NCBI GenBank assembly: GCA_964351745.1
Contig: CAYGPI010000035.1
Coordinates: 1-25,355 of the forward strand
Source: CAYNJF01 sp964351745
GTDB lineage: Bacteria; Pseudomonadota; Gammaproteobacteria; Berkiellales; Berkiellaceae
DNA: 25,355 nt
Reading direction: 5' to 3'
Position 1 is the stretch's first letter. Every line of letters starts with the position of its first letter. Shown piece by piece: positions 9,321-17,062 of this stretch. Below the pieces are notes generated by a model. That model was not told the DNA's origin, did not search any database, and worked only from the letters and a program-made list of their open reading frames with translations. The translations under genes and the position numbers were made by a program.

Positions 9321-9524
9321 ATGATATTAAGCTACTTAGAGTATACGGCAGAGTATAGCTGGATACCGATTTTGGGACAATTTGTGGCAGAGCTTCATGA
9401 TGCTTCACATGTGGTCTCCTTCTCTGCAGCTTCGATGGTTGATCTACAAAGGTTGATGATTGATGTGGTTCATGAGTATCAAGTGGTTGAGAAGACTTCC
9501 TTGGCCGTGACTGCTTTGTCATAG
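9321..9524 (+). CDS. Short hypothetical ORF after hldD (doubtful)
   Basis: A 67-codon open frame whose ATG lies 1 base after the hldD stop, so it could be translated by reinitiation; no clear ribosome site of its own is visible. The product is moderately hydrophobic with no signal peptide, no transmembrane helix and no motif I recognise. Its last codons and stop fall inside the strong hairpin at 9498-9531. It may be a lineage-specific gene, the remnant of one, or untranslated trailer. The opposite strand also has a 70-codon open frame across the same bases, rich in Pro, Ser, His and Lys, which I judge a shadow. Confidence 0.3.
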   Translation: MILSYLEYTAEYSWIPILGQFVAELHDASHVVSFSAASMVDLQRLMIDVVHEYQVVEKTSLAVTALS

Positions 9525-9531
9525 CCAAGGA
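9498..9531. other. Strong imperfect hairpin between hldD and the convergent repeat-protein gene
   Basis: TCCTTGGC (9498-9505) pairs with GCCAAGGA (9524-9531). After one mismatch, GTGAC pairs with GTCAT through one G-T wobble, closing a 6-base TGCTTT loop. That gives about 13 pairs in all. No T-run follows on either strand, so it is not a textbook intrinsic terminator. Its place between convergent operons suggests a transcript-end or mRNA 3'-stability structure. Confidence 0.6.
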
Positions 9532-9555
9532 GGTGTTAGGCTCTAAAATAAAGCT

Positions 9556-10626
9556 TTACTTCATTTTCTTAGATTCGGGTGGCTCGCCTTTTGGCGAAGA
9601 GGACTCTAATGGTTGAGTTTGCATGCAAGCATTAAAAGGCAAGCTGGGCATCGAAACATTGAAACTTGGTAGGTAGCTGGACGCGCCGCGCAACATATCA
9701 GAGGCTTGGGTTACGACCATGCCACCAAGCTCGCTTAAGTCTTTTTTGAACGAGAGGGCTAAGCTCGCTACTTTTTGTTCAAGTTCTCGAAGCTCTTGTT
9801 GGTTATGATGCTCTCTAAATTGATCAGCAAAGGTCTGAATGTGTTTCTGAGTTAATGGACCTGCGTTATCCTTTTTAAATTCAAAGCCATAGATATCCAA
9901 ATTGAGCATTGCAAGATCACAACCAATTAATCCTTGCATAAGCTCAATGATAGTTTCTCTATCTCCACATGGCGCCTCTATTCTTAAAGATTGCATGGCG
10001 TTGATTTGTTTTAGAGAAGCAGCAAGAAGAGCACCTTGACCATCTTTAAGCGTATCAAATTTTAATTCTATGGTGGTACATTCGTTCATGTGAGGTAATT
10101 GCAAAGCCTGAATAAGGGTATCAAAGGTGAAAACTTCACTTTGGGGAGAATCAGTTAGTTGGTGAATGGCAGCATGAAACTCAAGCACCTCTTGAGGTGC
10201 AGGGGAAGGCGACTCTCCAGATAATGAATGCTCATCATGATAACTGCTAGGCAATGATGGAATTATGTGCGTATCTTCGCTTAATTTTTGTTTCCAATCA
10301 GAACCAGCTGTAAAAAGGTGTCCACCAATATCTAGTGAGAGATGTTGGCTTGTCACGTTTTCTATTAAGCCAGATACTAGCTTCTCAATCATTTGAAATT
10401 CAAACTCTGAATCTAGGTCAAAATGAGTGAGGGTGATATTTAAAGTATCAAAAGCTTTATTGTCATAGGCTAATGCTGCACATAACGCGAGCGCTTGCTC
10501 TGTAGATAAAGCATTAAAGGTGAGACTAACGTTTTTTAATCGTTTATAGCTTTGTAAAACAAGTTTAGCTGAATCGAACGTTGTGTGAAAAGAGTTTGGA
10601 AAAACAAATGTCGTTGTACCCATCAT
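9556..10626 (-). CDS. Unrecognised protein with two copies of a leucine-rich module
   Basis: A 356-residue protein without signal peptide or transmembrane helix; I do not recognise a named family. It contains an internal duplication: residues about 30-100 and 183-245 align (LKNVSLTFNAL with CTTIELKFDTL, ALALCAAL with ALLAASL, IEKLVSGLIE with IIELMQGLIG, LSLDI with LNLDI). The spacing of leucines in strand-helix units resembles ribonuclease-inhibitor-type leucine-rich repeats. A Pro/Ser-rich linker (about 120-146) separates the copies. Residues about 262-300 look like a charged helix or coiled coil, and the tail is Ser/Pro/Glu/Lys-rich. The ATG at 10626 follows an AAGGA site at good spacing. 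It is the last gene of a minus-strand cluster after a glycosyltransferase and a deacetylase. A scaffold or secreted effector is conceivable but unproven. Confidence 0.72.
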   Translation of the reverse strand: MMGTTTFVFPNSFHTTFDSAKLVLQSYKRLKNVSLTFNALSTEQALALCAALAYDNKAFDTLNITLTHFDLDSEFEFQMIEKLVSGLIENVTSQHLSLDIGGHLFTAGSDWKQKLSEDTHIIPSLPSSYHDEHSLSGESPSPAPQEVLEFHAAIHQLTDSPQSEVFTFDTLIQALQLPHMNECTTIELKFDTLKDGQGALLAASLKQINAMQSLRIEAPCGDRETIIELMQGLIGCDLAMLNLDIYGFEFKKDNAGPLTQKHIQTFADQFREHHNQQELRELEQKVASLALSFKKDLSELGGMVVTQASDMLRGASSYLPSFNVSMPSLPFNACMQTQPLESSSPKGEPPESKKMK

Positions 10627-10656
10627 TAAATCCTTTTATTTCAAGTGGTTATTTTT

Positions 10657-11400
10657 TTATTTGAATCTTAGTCGATTGAGCCAATATTTCCTTTTTAATT
10701 TTTTTAAAATAGGCTCAAGATCTTTGTTTTGCATCCATAAGTGATCGGCATCGACTCGATAGATCATTTTACTGTTTGGTGAAAAATGTGGGTTGGATGC
10801 AGAGCCAATGCGAAAACCTAGCTGGTAATGTTTAGTGACTAACCTGTGATTTTTTCTTGTAAAGTCTCCATAGGGATAAATAAAATAATCAATTTGAGTG
10901 TTTAACTTTTCTTCCAATATTTTTTTGGAGCTTATAATCTCTTTTTTCAGATTGGCTTTTGGGCTGGCTAAAGAGGCATGCTCAAAGCCATGGGAAGCTA
11001 TAATGACATGACCGCTTTGTTGCATTTGTTTGAGCTCTTGCCAGGTACAAAAGGGGACTTGGCTTTGCGCTATGTTGGGCTCCATACCCTTAGGGTAGGG
11101 CACTTGTAGACGTTGTGTCATGGGCAGTGTCGTTTGCTCTTGTATATAAGCTGGGGAGACAGCTAAAATGGCTTTTACATTGTACTCAAGAAGTAAAGGA
11201 TAAACCACGCTATAGAAATCACAGTAAGCATCATCGAAAGTCAGGCAAATATTTAATTTTTTGTTTGAAAGCTTATCTTTAGGACAGACAATATTGTATT
11301 GCTCAACAAGTGATAATAAATGTTTCTTAAAATTATCAGTCGGTAACTCATTGATGGGATCATGAACTCGGTGATACATGAGTGTGACAAGTTGTGTCAT
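10657..11400 (-). CDS. Polysaccharide deacetylase family protein (NodB/CE4 domain)
   Basis: A 247-residue enzyme with the carbohydrate esterase 4 pattern: motif 1 TFDD with D56 and D57 (base and metal ligand), motif 2 SHGFEH with metal ligands H137 and H141, and motif 3 YPYGDF near 175-180. CE4 enzymes remove N-acetyl groups from amino sugars. There is no signal peptide, so a cytoplasmic or membrane-face substrate is likely. The MYHRV start is typical of this subfamily. I chose the second ATG (11400) because GGGAG lies at 5 bases from it and only 2 from the first ATG at 11403. Its start overlaps the end of the upstream glycosyltransferase gene by about 40 bases. Context suggests deacetylation of a HexNAc in the LPS core, analogous in logic to Klebsiella WabN; that is inference. 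Confidence 0.88.
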   Translation of the reverse strand: MTQLVTLMYHRVHDPINELPTDNFKKHLLSLVEQYNIVCPKDKLSNKKLNICLTFDDAYCDFYSVVYPLLLEYNVKAILAVSPAYIQEQTTLPMTQRLQVPYPKGMEPNIAQSQVPFCTWQELKQMQQSGHVIIASHGFEHASLASPKANLKKEIISSKKILEEKLNTQIDYFIYPYGDFTRKNHRLVTKHYQLGFRIGSASNPHFSPNSKMIYRVDADHLWMQNKDLEPILKKLKRKYWLNRLRFK

Positions 11401-12151
11401 CATTGCTCCCTTGTTTAGTTAAAAGCATCAATTTCAAGTATCGATAATAAGTACCTTGAGCGTTAGACATAGCTAGCATAAAGCCTTCTTTACCATCTAA
11501 GCAACCTCGCTTAAGCACATAGCCTCGAATAAAAGTCCATAGGCCATGGCTCACAGCGGTCCATAGGGAAGCTTTTTTGCCCTGTTTAAACTTCCTAAGT
11601 GCACTGCCAGTGGAGTAGTCATTGAGCTTGTGTAACATAGCGTCTAGATTTTGAAATGGGTGATGAATAATTTTATGTTTCATCTGCTCAATATTGCCCT
11701 CAACCGTGGTGTGGCAGTGAACAACATGGTCACTAAACCCACCCTTAGCTCGCTTGAATAATCTTAAATGCTTTTCTCCATGCCAGTCGCCGTATTTGAT
11801 AGCTTTTCCGCAGTAAGTCGACTGAAATGGAATGATAAATCCATTTGCTTGATGCGAGCCTATTTTAGTTTGGATCTCTTGCGCTAAATCTGGTGTGACT
11901 CTCTCATCGGCATCTAAGCACAAGACCCAATCACCAGTGGCATCGTTGAGGGCTCGATTTTTCTGTGGGCCATCCCCAGGCCAATCTGTTTCAACGACAT
12001 GTTCGGTATAGCTTTTACAAATGGCTACGGTGTCATCTTGGCTACCACAATCATAAACAATAATTTGATCTGCAAAGGATACAGACTCTAAACAAGCTTT
12101 AATGTTGTGCGCTTCATTTTTGGTGATCACAATCACACTCAAAGTTGGCAT
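11360..12151 (-). CDS. WaaE/KdtX-like LPS core glycosyltransferase (GT2)
   Basis: A GT-A fold family 2 glycosyltransferase of 263 residues. The N-terminus reads LSVIVITKNEAHNI, followed by DCGSQDDT, a W-P-G segment with GPQKNRAL, and the metal motif LDADER (D80, D82). This arrangement is that of the WaaE/KdtX group, which adds a beta-1,4-linked glucose to heptose I of the LPS core in Klebsiella and Serratia. The middle part (YGDWHGEKHLRLF, then a histidine-rich stretch) also fits that group. I prefer the ATG at 12151 because GGGGA precedes it at proper spacing; the ATG at 12163 lacks a site. In many species waaE/kdtX genes lie near waaA, and here waaA is divergent just 130 bases away. Confidence 0.85.
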   Translation of the reverse strand: MPTLSVIVITKNEAHNIKACLESVSFADQIIVYDCGSQDDTVAICKSYTEHVVETDWPGDGPQKNRALNDATGDWVLCLDADERVTPDLAQEIQTKIGSHQANGFIIPFQSTYCGKAIKYGDWHGEKHLRLFKRAKGGFSDHVVHCHTTVEGNIEQMKHKIIHHPFQNLDAMLHKLNDYSTGSALRKFKQGKKASLWTAVSHGLWTFIRGYVLKRGCLDGKEGFMLAMSNAQGTYYRYLKLMLLTKQGSNDDTTCHTHVSPSS

Positions 12152-12163
12152 AGGGATCCCCAT

Positions 12164-12283
12164 AAAATGTTAGATATCTGTCTTTTTTGCAACACCATGA
12201 TTTGGTTAGAAACTTTAAGCTATGGAGCATCAATTTGCAAAAATTGCTACAATAATGTCAATATTTTTATGGCATCCAACTAA
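12164..12283. promoter_or_regulatory. Divergent intergenic region between the waaE-like gene and waaA
   Basis: About 120 AT-rich bases separate the two outward-facing genes and must hold both promoters. On the minus strand there is a perfect TTGACA (12261 to 12256), but the -10 at the expected distance is poor. On the plus strand a TACAAT (12248-12253) could be a -10, with no good -35. The assignment of exact elements is therefore weak. Confidence 0.35.
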
Positions 12284-13570
12284 ATGATGATATTTCTACG
12301 CGGCTTATATACTTTATTGCTAGCACTCGTGCTTCCATTTATTTTTATCAAACTTTGGCTTCGAGGGCGCAAATTAAGCGCATACCGCGATAGATGGGCT
12401 GAGAGACTTGCTAAACCAAATTTTCAACCGATGAAAGATAGTTTATGGATCCATGCGGTATCCGTTGGTGAAGCGATTGCTGCCGTGCCCATTGTTCATC
12501 GGTTTTTAGCATCACACCCAGATACACCTATTGTGATTACAACGATGACCCCAACAGGAAGCGCTAGAGTGCGCGACATCTTTAAAGATCAGTTAAATCA
12601 AACCGTTTTTAATGCTTATGTGCCCTACGATTTACCATGGCTGATGAAAAAATTTATTAGGCACATACAGCCAAACCTATTCATTGCTATGGAAACTGAA
12701 ATTTGGCCAAATCTTTACCAGCAACTTGGAAAGGCTAAGGTGCCTTTGGTCATTGCTAATGGTCGTTTATCGCCCCATTCTTTTAAGTGGTATAAGCGAT
12801 TTAGCGGCACGATGGCGCAAGTATTGAAGCCTGTCAGTCATGTTGCCGCTCAAAGCATGATGGATGCAGAGCGTTTTGCTGGTATTGGTATGAGCACTCA
12901 AAAAGTGACAAACACAGGCAACATTAAGTTTGATTTTGAGATTTCTCAATCCTTGATCGAAGAAGGAAAAAGAGTGAAGGCGCTTTTAGCCGGTCCTGTA
13001 TTGATAGCCGCGAGTACGCATGAAGGTGAAGAGAAAATACTTTTAAAAATTTATCTTAAACTCCTTAAGGATCACCCTGCACTTAAATTGATACTGGTGC
13101 CAAGGCATCCAGATAGATTTGAGCATGTCGCAAAGCTTTGCGAACTAACCCATTGTGTGGTTGATCGTCGAAGCCTAAAAATGCCGAGCCCAGAGACTCA
13201 AATTTATTTGGGAGACTCGATGGGAGAGATGATGATCTTTTATGCGGCTAGTGATGTTGCTTTTGTGGGTGGATCACTGGTGGGTGTTGGTGGGCATAAT
13301 CTACTTGAGCCAGCGGCCCTTTCTCTTCCTATTGTCACAGGCAAACATTTGTTTAATTTTATGAAAATTGCACAATTGTTAGAAACAGCAAAAGCTGTTG
13401 ATATCGCCCAAAATGAGCAAGAGCTATGGCAGAGCTTAAATCAACTTATCAACTCCAGAGAGCTTAGAGAAAGCATGGGACAAAAAGCTAAAGCGGTTGT
13501 TGCAAGTAATCGTGGTGCTCTGGATAAATTATTTCATGTGATGACAACCCATTGGAAGAAGGTCGCTTAA
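12284..13570 (+). CDS. waaA: 3-deoxy-D-manno-octulosonic acid (Kdo) transferase
   Basis: WaaA (KdtA) transfers Kdo from CMP-Kdo to lipid IVA at the inner membrane, the step that precedes heptose addition by WaaC. The 428-residue length is typical (E. coli 425). Residues about 5-25 form the N-terminal membrane anchor. The SVGE motif (60-63) carries the catalytic glutamate E63. Later family marks are METEIWPN, ANGRLS, NTGNIKFD, ASTHEGEE, LVPRHPDRF and the donor-site region FVGGSLVGVGGHNLLEPAAL. Whether it is mono- or bifunctional cannot be told from sequence. The amine-oxidase-like gene starts 6 bases after its stop, so the two are co-transcribed. Confidence 0.95.
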   Translation: MMIFLRGLYTLLLALVLPFIFIKLWLRGRKLSAYRDRWAERLAKPNFQPMKDSLWIHAVSVGEAIAAVPIVHRFLASHPDTPIVITTMTPTGSARVRDIFKDQLNQTVFNAYVPYDLPWLMKKFIRHIQPNLFIAMETEIWPNLYQQLGKAKVPLVIANGRLSPHSFKWYKRFSGTMAQVLKPVSHVAAQSMMDAERFAGIGMSTQKVTNTGNIKFDFEISQSLIEEGKRVKALLAGPVLIAASTHEGEEKILLKIYLKLLKDHPALKLILVPRHPDRFEHVAKLCELTHCVVDRRSLKMPSPETQIYLGDSMGEMMIFYAASDVAFVGGSLVGVGGHNLLEPAALSLPIVTGKHLFNFMKIAQLLETAKAVDIAQNEQELWQSLNQLINSRELRESMGQKAKAVVASNRGALDKLFHVMTTHWKKVA

Positions 13571-13576
13571 AGCTGT

Positions 13577-14863
13577 ATGACAGAAAAAAAACATTTTGAT
13601 ATCTTGATTGTTGGTGCAGGAGCCGCAAGTGCTAGTGCTGCAAGGTTGCTTTGTCAAAAGAGCCTTTCTGTTGGTGTCCTAGAAGCCAGAGATAGGGTGG
13701 GAGGACGAGTTTATTCGGAATCATATCATGATATTAACCTCGAGATGGGGGCTGAATTTATTCACTGTCAAACGCCAAATTTTAAATCGATTTTAGAGCA
13801 GCAAGGTATTCTCATTAAACCTAGAGAGAGGGATTTAAAACAATTTAAGGCTAACCAGCAGATTGTTTCCTTTGCCCCATCGATGTCTTCGCTTTTATCA
13901 TCCATTTATGACAAGGTGAAAATGACAAGCCCTAGCATGACAGTCGCGCAAGCGTTAGAGCAGCTCCCAGCACTTGATTTTTCTCAGCAAGACATTTGCC
14001 TTGCTATCGCGATGATTGAGGCTTATTACGCTGTTGATATTGAGCAAGCAAGTTATCAATTCATCTTAGAAGATGCCGTTGATGAAGTGAATCATCAAAC
14101 CATAGATTGTTATCATCATTTTATTAAAGATATATTTGAGAGCCAAGGGGATTCTCTTAGTGTTCAATTAAACACAAAAATTGAAGCCATTTATTGGTCA
14201 AATAACAAAGTCACAGTTCGCTGTGCTCAAGGTCAACTTTATCATGCCTCTAAAGTCTTATTAACCGTTCCTGTTTCTATCTTAAATCAAACGCAAAATA
14301 CGGCTGGCATCTCTTTTGAGCCACCTTTGCCTGAAGCCAAGCAAAGAGCCATGGAACCATTTAGCATGGGTCAGGTTGAGCGTTTAAATTTAGTGTTTGC
14401 TGACAAACCTATAGCGGCAAGTTTCTCCGAATTGTATGGGGAGTCTCTCAATTATAATTTTTGGTTACACAAAGAAATGAATGGTCAAAGCGTCTTGACA
14501 GCTTGGGCTGGTGGGAAAGCTTCTGAAAAATTGACTAGAAAATCAAAAGAAGAAAAAATTGAAATGGCCTTGTCAGACTTAAGTCTTGTTTCAGGTTGCT
14601 CAATTGAACACTTATCTAAAAAATTGCTAAAGATTGCTTATCATGACTGGAATCAAGATCCTTTTTCTAAAGGCGCTTATTCATACTTAAAACCTTATGA
14701 CGTGGATGATATTAAAGCACTTGCAACGCCTCTTGATAAGACATTATATTTTGCAGGGGAAGCGACTGCCCCAGTCAAATATTTAGGCACAGTGCATGGT
14801 GCGGTAGAGTCTGGGGTTAGGGCTGCGCAAGAAATCATGGCAGATCTACTTCATGAAAGATAA
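13577..14863 (+). CDS. FAD-dependent amine oxidase-like oxidoreductase
   Basis: A 428-residue flavoprotein of the flavin monoamine oxidase superfamily. The N-terminus has the Rossmann motif GAGAAS (13-18), with Ser in the place of the third Gly, the ribose-binding E36, and the DRVGGR motif that follows the FAD-binding fold. The sequence LEMGAEFIH continues the family pattern. The C-terminus has YFAGEA followed by GTVHGAVESGVRAA, the second FAD-binding region. No signal peptide is present, so it is probably cytoplasmic. The substrate is unknown: amines, polyamines or carotenoid-like compounds are all handled by relatives. Its position 6 bases after waaA suggests co-expression with LPS synthesis, but I see no direct biochemical link. 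Confidence 0.85.
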   Translation: MTEKKHFDILIVGAGAASASAARLLCQKSLSVGVLEARDRVGGRVYSESYHDINLEMGAEFIHCQTPNFKSILEQQGILIKPRERDLKQFKANQQIVSFAPSMSSLLSSIYDKVKMTSPSMTVAQALEQLPALDFSQQDICLAIAMIEAYYAVDIEQASYQFILEDAVDEVNHQTIDCYHHFIKDIFESQGDSLSVQLNTKIEAIYWSNNKVTVRCAQGQLYHASKVLLTVPVSILNQTQNTAGISFEPPLPEAKQRAMEPFSMGQVERLNLVFADKPIAASFSELYGESLNYNFWLHKEMNGQSVLTAWAGGKASEKLTRKSKEEKIEMALSDLSLVSGCSIEHLSKKLLKIAYHDWNQDPFSKGAYSYLKPYDVDDIKALATPLDKTLYFAGEATAPVKYLGTVHGAVESGVRAAQEIMADLLHER

Positions 14864-14881
14864 TTTTTAATCAAAGTATCA

Positions 14882-14908
14882 TTGACCGCTGAGTAACTAT
14901 GCTATAGA
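14882..14908 (+). promoter_or_regulatory. Weak promoter candidate before the secreted six-cysteine gene
   Basis: TTGACC (14882-14887) and TATAGA (14903-14908) are separated by 15 bases, short of the preferred 17, in the 148-base gap between the amine-oxidase gene and the next ORF. Nothing else stands out in this gap. Confidence 0.25.
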
Positions 14909-15011
14909 CGATAGATGCCTTTTAATCATAGTTATAAAACCAGTCAGAATGGCTAAACATTCTTAGTATGTTTGCCGATAAAGATCAGAAAATCACGGTT
15001 GGGAGTTTAAG

Positions 15012-15659
15012 ATGCGCCATTTCATAGGTATATTGCTAGGTGTTTGTTTAAGTTTTAATGCTTATGGGGAAGAGAGTGCTATGGGTGATATTGCCAAGCA
15101 CATCACCGAAGAAATGAAAGAAATACAAGAACTTATGAGGGAATCAGGCAAGCTGATGCAAATCATGATTGATTGTGAACTTAATGATCTTTGTATCTAT
15201 AACCAGTATGAAGACCTTTCTAAAGATACTAAAAATCCCATGTTGAAAATTATTGTAAGTGAGCTTTTGGAGCGATATAAAGATGAAGGTGAATGGTTAA
15301 GAGAAAGCTATGAGCTATGTGAAGTGCCAGCTCTCATTGAAGTCAAAAAAGCCCTTACTAAATGCCTTGCGCCAATGGTTAGAATATTCGAATTATCCAT
15401 AGATGATCCACAGGCCGCCGCAGAAGCGTCTAATAAGATCGTCGCTGAATATTCAATGTGTGTTACTTTTGGATTAGATCCGATGCTTGAGAAACAGAAT
15501 GCTTATGCAATGTCTGCCATGTTAGATTTGTCCGAGAGAATGGGAATGAGTGACTCTGATTATGCTGTGCAGTTAAAAGAGAAATTTGTCGCTGCTCAAG
15601 AAAATCTTACTAACCCTGAAAAAATAGCTTTAGATAAATGTATGCTTCGTTGGGAATAG
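15012..15659 (+). CDS. Secreted six-cysteine hypothetical protein
   Basis: A 215-residue protein that I do not recognise. It starts with a Sec signal peptide: Arg-2, a hydrophobic core at about 4-16, and likely cleavage after AYG (residue 19). The mature part is mostly charged, helix-like sequence rich in Glu, Lys and Met. It contains exactly six cysteines (55, 61, 103, 118, 150, 210), an even number that fits three disulfides in the periplasm or outside the cell. There is no lipobox and no outer-membrane C-terminal pattern. A GGGAG ribosome site sits upstream of the ATG, and a strong intrinsic terminator follows, so it may be a single-gene transcript or the end of the waaA unit. Confidence 0.75.
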   Translation: MRHFIGILLGVCLSFNAYGEESAMGDIAKHITEEMKEIQELMRESGKLMQIMIDCELNDLCIYNQYEDLSKDTKNPMLKIIVSELLERYKDEGEWLRESYELCEVPALIEVKKALTKCLAPMVRIFELSIDDPQAAAEASNKIVAEYSMCVTFGLDPMLEKQNAYAMSAMLDLSERMGMSDSDYAVQLKEKFVAAQENLTNPEKIALDKCMLRWE

Positions 15660-15692
15660 AATTGATTGAACTAGTGTCTATGATGATATTAA

Positions 15693-15718
15693 GCCGCCTT
15701 TCCAGGCGGCATTTTTTT
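15693..15718 (+). terminator. Intrinsic terminator after the six-cysteine protein gene
   Basis: GCCGCCT (15693-15699) and AGGCGGC (15704-15710) form a perfect 7-bp GC-rich stem with a 4-base loop, followed at once by ATTTTTTT. It ends rightward transcription. On the other strand the tail is a weak CTTAATATC, so it may only partly stop transcripts from the convergent tolC. Confidence 0.92.
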
Positions 15719-15759
15719 GAGTGAAGATATGATCCTTTTGGCGTAACCTAATATCTATA

Positions 15760-17049
15760 TTAAGCTTCTAGTAAGGTGTTAATATCAAATAGATCTTGAG
15801 CTTGCAAGGTACCTGCTGCACGTTTGAGTCTTAAGCTTTCAAGAACATAGTTGTAGCGGGATTTGGCATAATCACGTTTTGCACGTAAAAGATTAGACTC
15901 CGCGTCAAGGACGTCAACAATGGTCCTCGTACCAACTTCATAAGCTGCTTGCGTCGCATCTAGCGCACTTTGATTAGAGACTACCGCTTGAGCTAAACTC
16001 TTGACTTGGCTGATTTGAGTGAGAACACCTCTAAATTTTTGCCTAGTCTGGCTGTAGGTTTGTTTCCGTGTTAAATCGAGTCTAGCTTGACTTTCGCTGT
16101 GTCTAGATTGAGCTTCTTTGACTCTATAAGTGACCCCACCGCCTTCAAAAATAGGAACGCTCAAAGTTAAGTTAATATTTCTTTGTAGCACAAGATTTCC
16201 AAAAGGAGGCCCGCTTTTGTTTCTAGCGACGCTTGCGGTGACATTGACACTTGGCAAGTGCCCTGTCGCTCTTGTGGCCACGGTGGCTTTGGCGACTAAG
16301 GTGGCTTCTTTAGCCGCGATGATGTCAAGATTATTGGCTTGCGCGGTATCAACCCAAGTTTCAAGATCATTCGGGGATGGCTTTTGGAGCAGCTCAAGGT
16401 CTTTTGCTTTTAAGTGATCGATGGATTCGATAGGCATCGCCGTAATTTCTCTAAGCAGCTCATATTGATCTGCCAGATTATTTTCGGATGCAATTTGAGT
16501 GGCAATAGCGCTGTCACGCCTAGCTCTAGCTTCATGAACATCTGTGATGGCAATAAGGCCAACATCAAAACGCTGTTGGGTTTGCTCTAGTTGTCTTGCA
16601 AAAGCTTTATGTTGTGCTTTTGCAAAGGTGAGATCATCATGAGCACCTAAAATCGCAAAGTATTGCTCAGCAACTCGAATGATTAAGTCTTGGATAGAAA
16701 ATAGGTAGGTGGTATAAGCTTGCTTTTCTATATGGCGTGATTGCTCAAGATTCGCCCATAGATCCGGTCGATAGATAGGCTGCGTTAGATTTAAGCTGTA
16801 ATTTTTTTGATTAAAATCATTTTGTGCAGGGATACCAGAGTGAACGCCTGTGGTCGATACACTCGCATTCAATTGCGGCAGAAATTGGGCTATCGCTTGT
16901 GGTAGTGCTTGTTTGCCAGCTTTGAAAGCATGCTCTTGGGCTCGTAGCGTTGAATCATTATCAACCGCCAAGTTAAAAACTTGCCCGATATTTTCAGCAA
17001 ACACTTGGCTCTGAGCTAAGGATAAAAGAAGGATTGCAATTTTTCTCAT
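15760..17049 (-). CDS. tolC: TolC-family outer-membrane efflux/secretion channel
   Basis: An outer membrane factor that forms the trimeric channel-tunnel used with RND/MFS/ABC pumps and type I secretion. The 429-residue product begins with a signal peptide cleaved probably after QVFA (residue 18). The two internal OEP repeats are visible: ALPQAIAQFLPQLNAS with YSLNLTQPIYRP in the first, and GHLPSVNVTAS with LTLSVPIFEGG in the second. Long helical stretches with DVHEARARRDSA and DVLDAESNLLRAKRDYAKSRYNYV complete the TolC pattern. It is somewhat shorter than E. coli TolC (493), as in relatives that lack the long C-terminal tail. It follows pcm with a 13-base gap, an arrangement known from other gammaproteobacteria. 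Confidence 0.93.
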   Translation of the reverse strand: MRKIAILLLSLAQSQVFAENIGQVFNLAVDNDSTLRAQEHAFKAGKQALPQAIAQFLPQLNASVSTTGVHSGIPAQNDFNQKNYSLNLTQPIYRPDLWANLEQSRHIEKQAYTTYLFSIQDLIIRVAEQYFAILGAHDDLTFAKAQHKAFARQLEQTQQRFDVGLIAITDVHEARARRDSAIATQIASENNLADQYELLREITAMPIESIDHLKAKDLELLQKPSPNDLETWVDTAQANNLDIIAAKEATLVAKATVATRATGHLPSVNVTASVARNKSGPPFGNLVLQRNINLTLSVPIFEGGGVTYRVKEAQSRHSESQARLDLTRKQTYSQTRQKFRGVLTQISQVKSLAQAVVSNQSALDATQAAYEVGTRTIVDVLDAESNLLRAKRDYAKSRYNYVLESLRLKRAAGTLQAQDLFDINTLLEA

Positions 17050-17062
17050 AAATTTTCTACTA

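Noticed and set aside
9316..9528. A 70-codon minus-strand open frame opposite the short ORF after hldD
   Set aside because: Low-complexity Pro/Ser/His/Lys composition, no ribosome site, overlap with the hldD stop; best read as a shadow.
16130..16417. A 95-codon plus-strand open frame inside tolC
   Set aside because: It lies wholly antisense to a well-supported gene and shows no motif or start signal.
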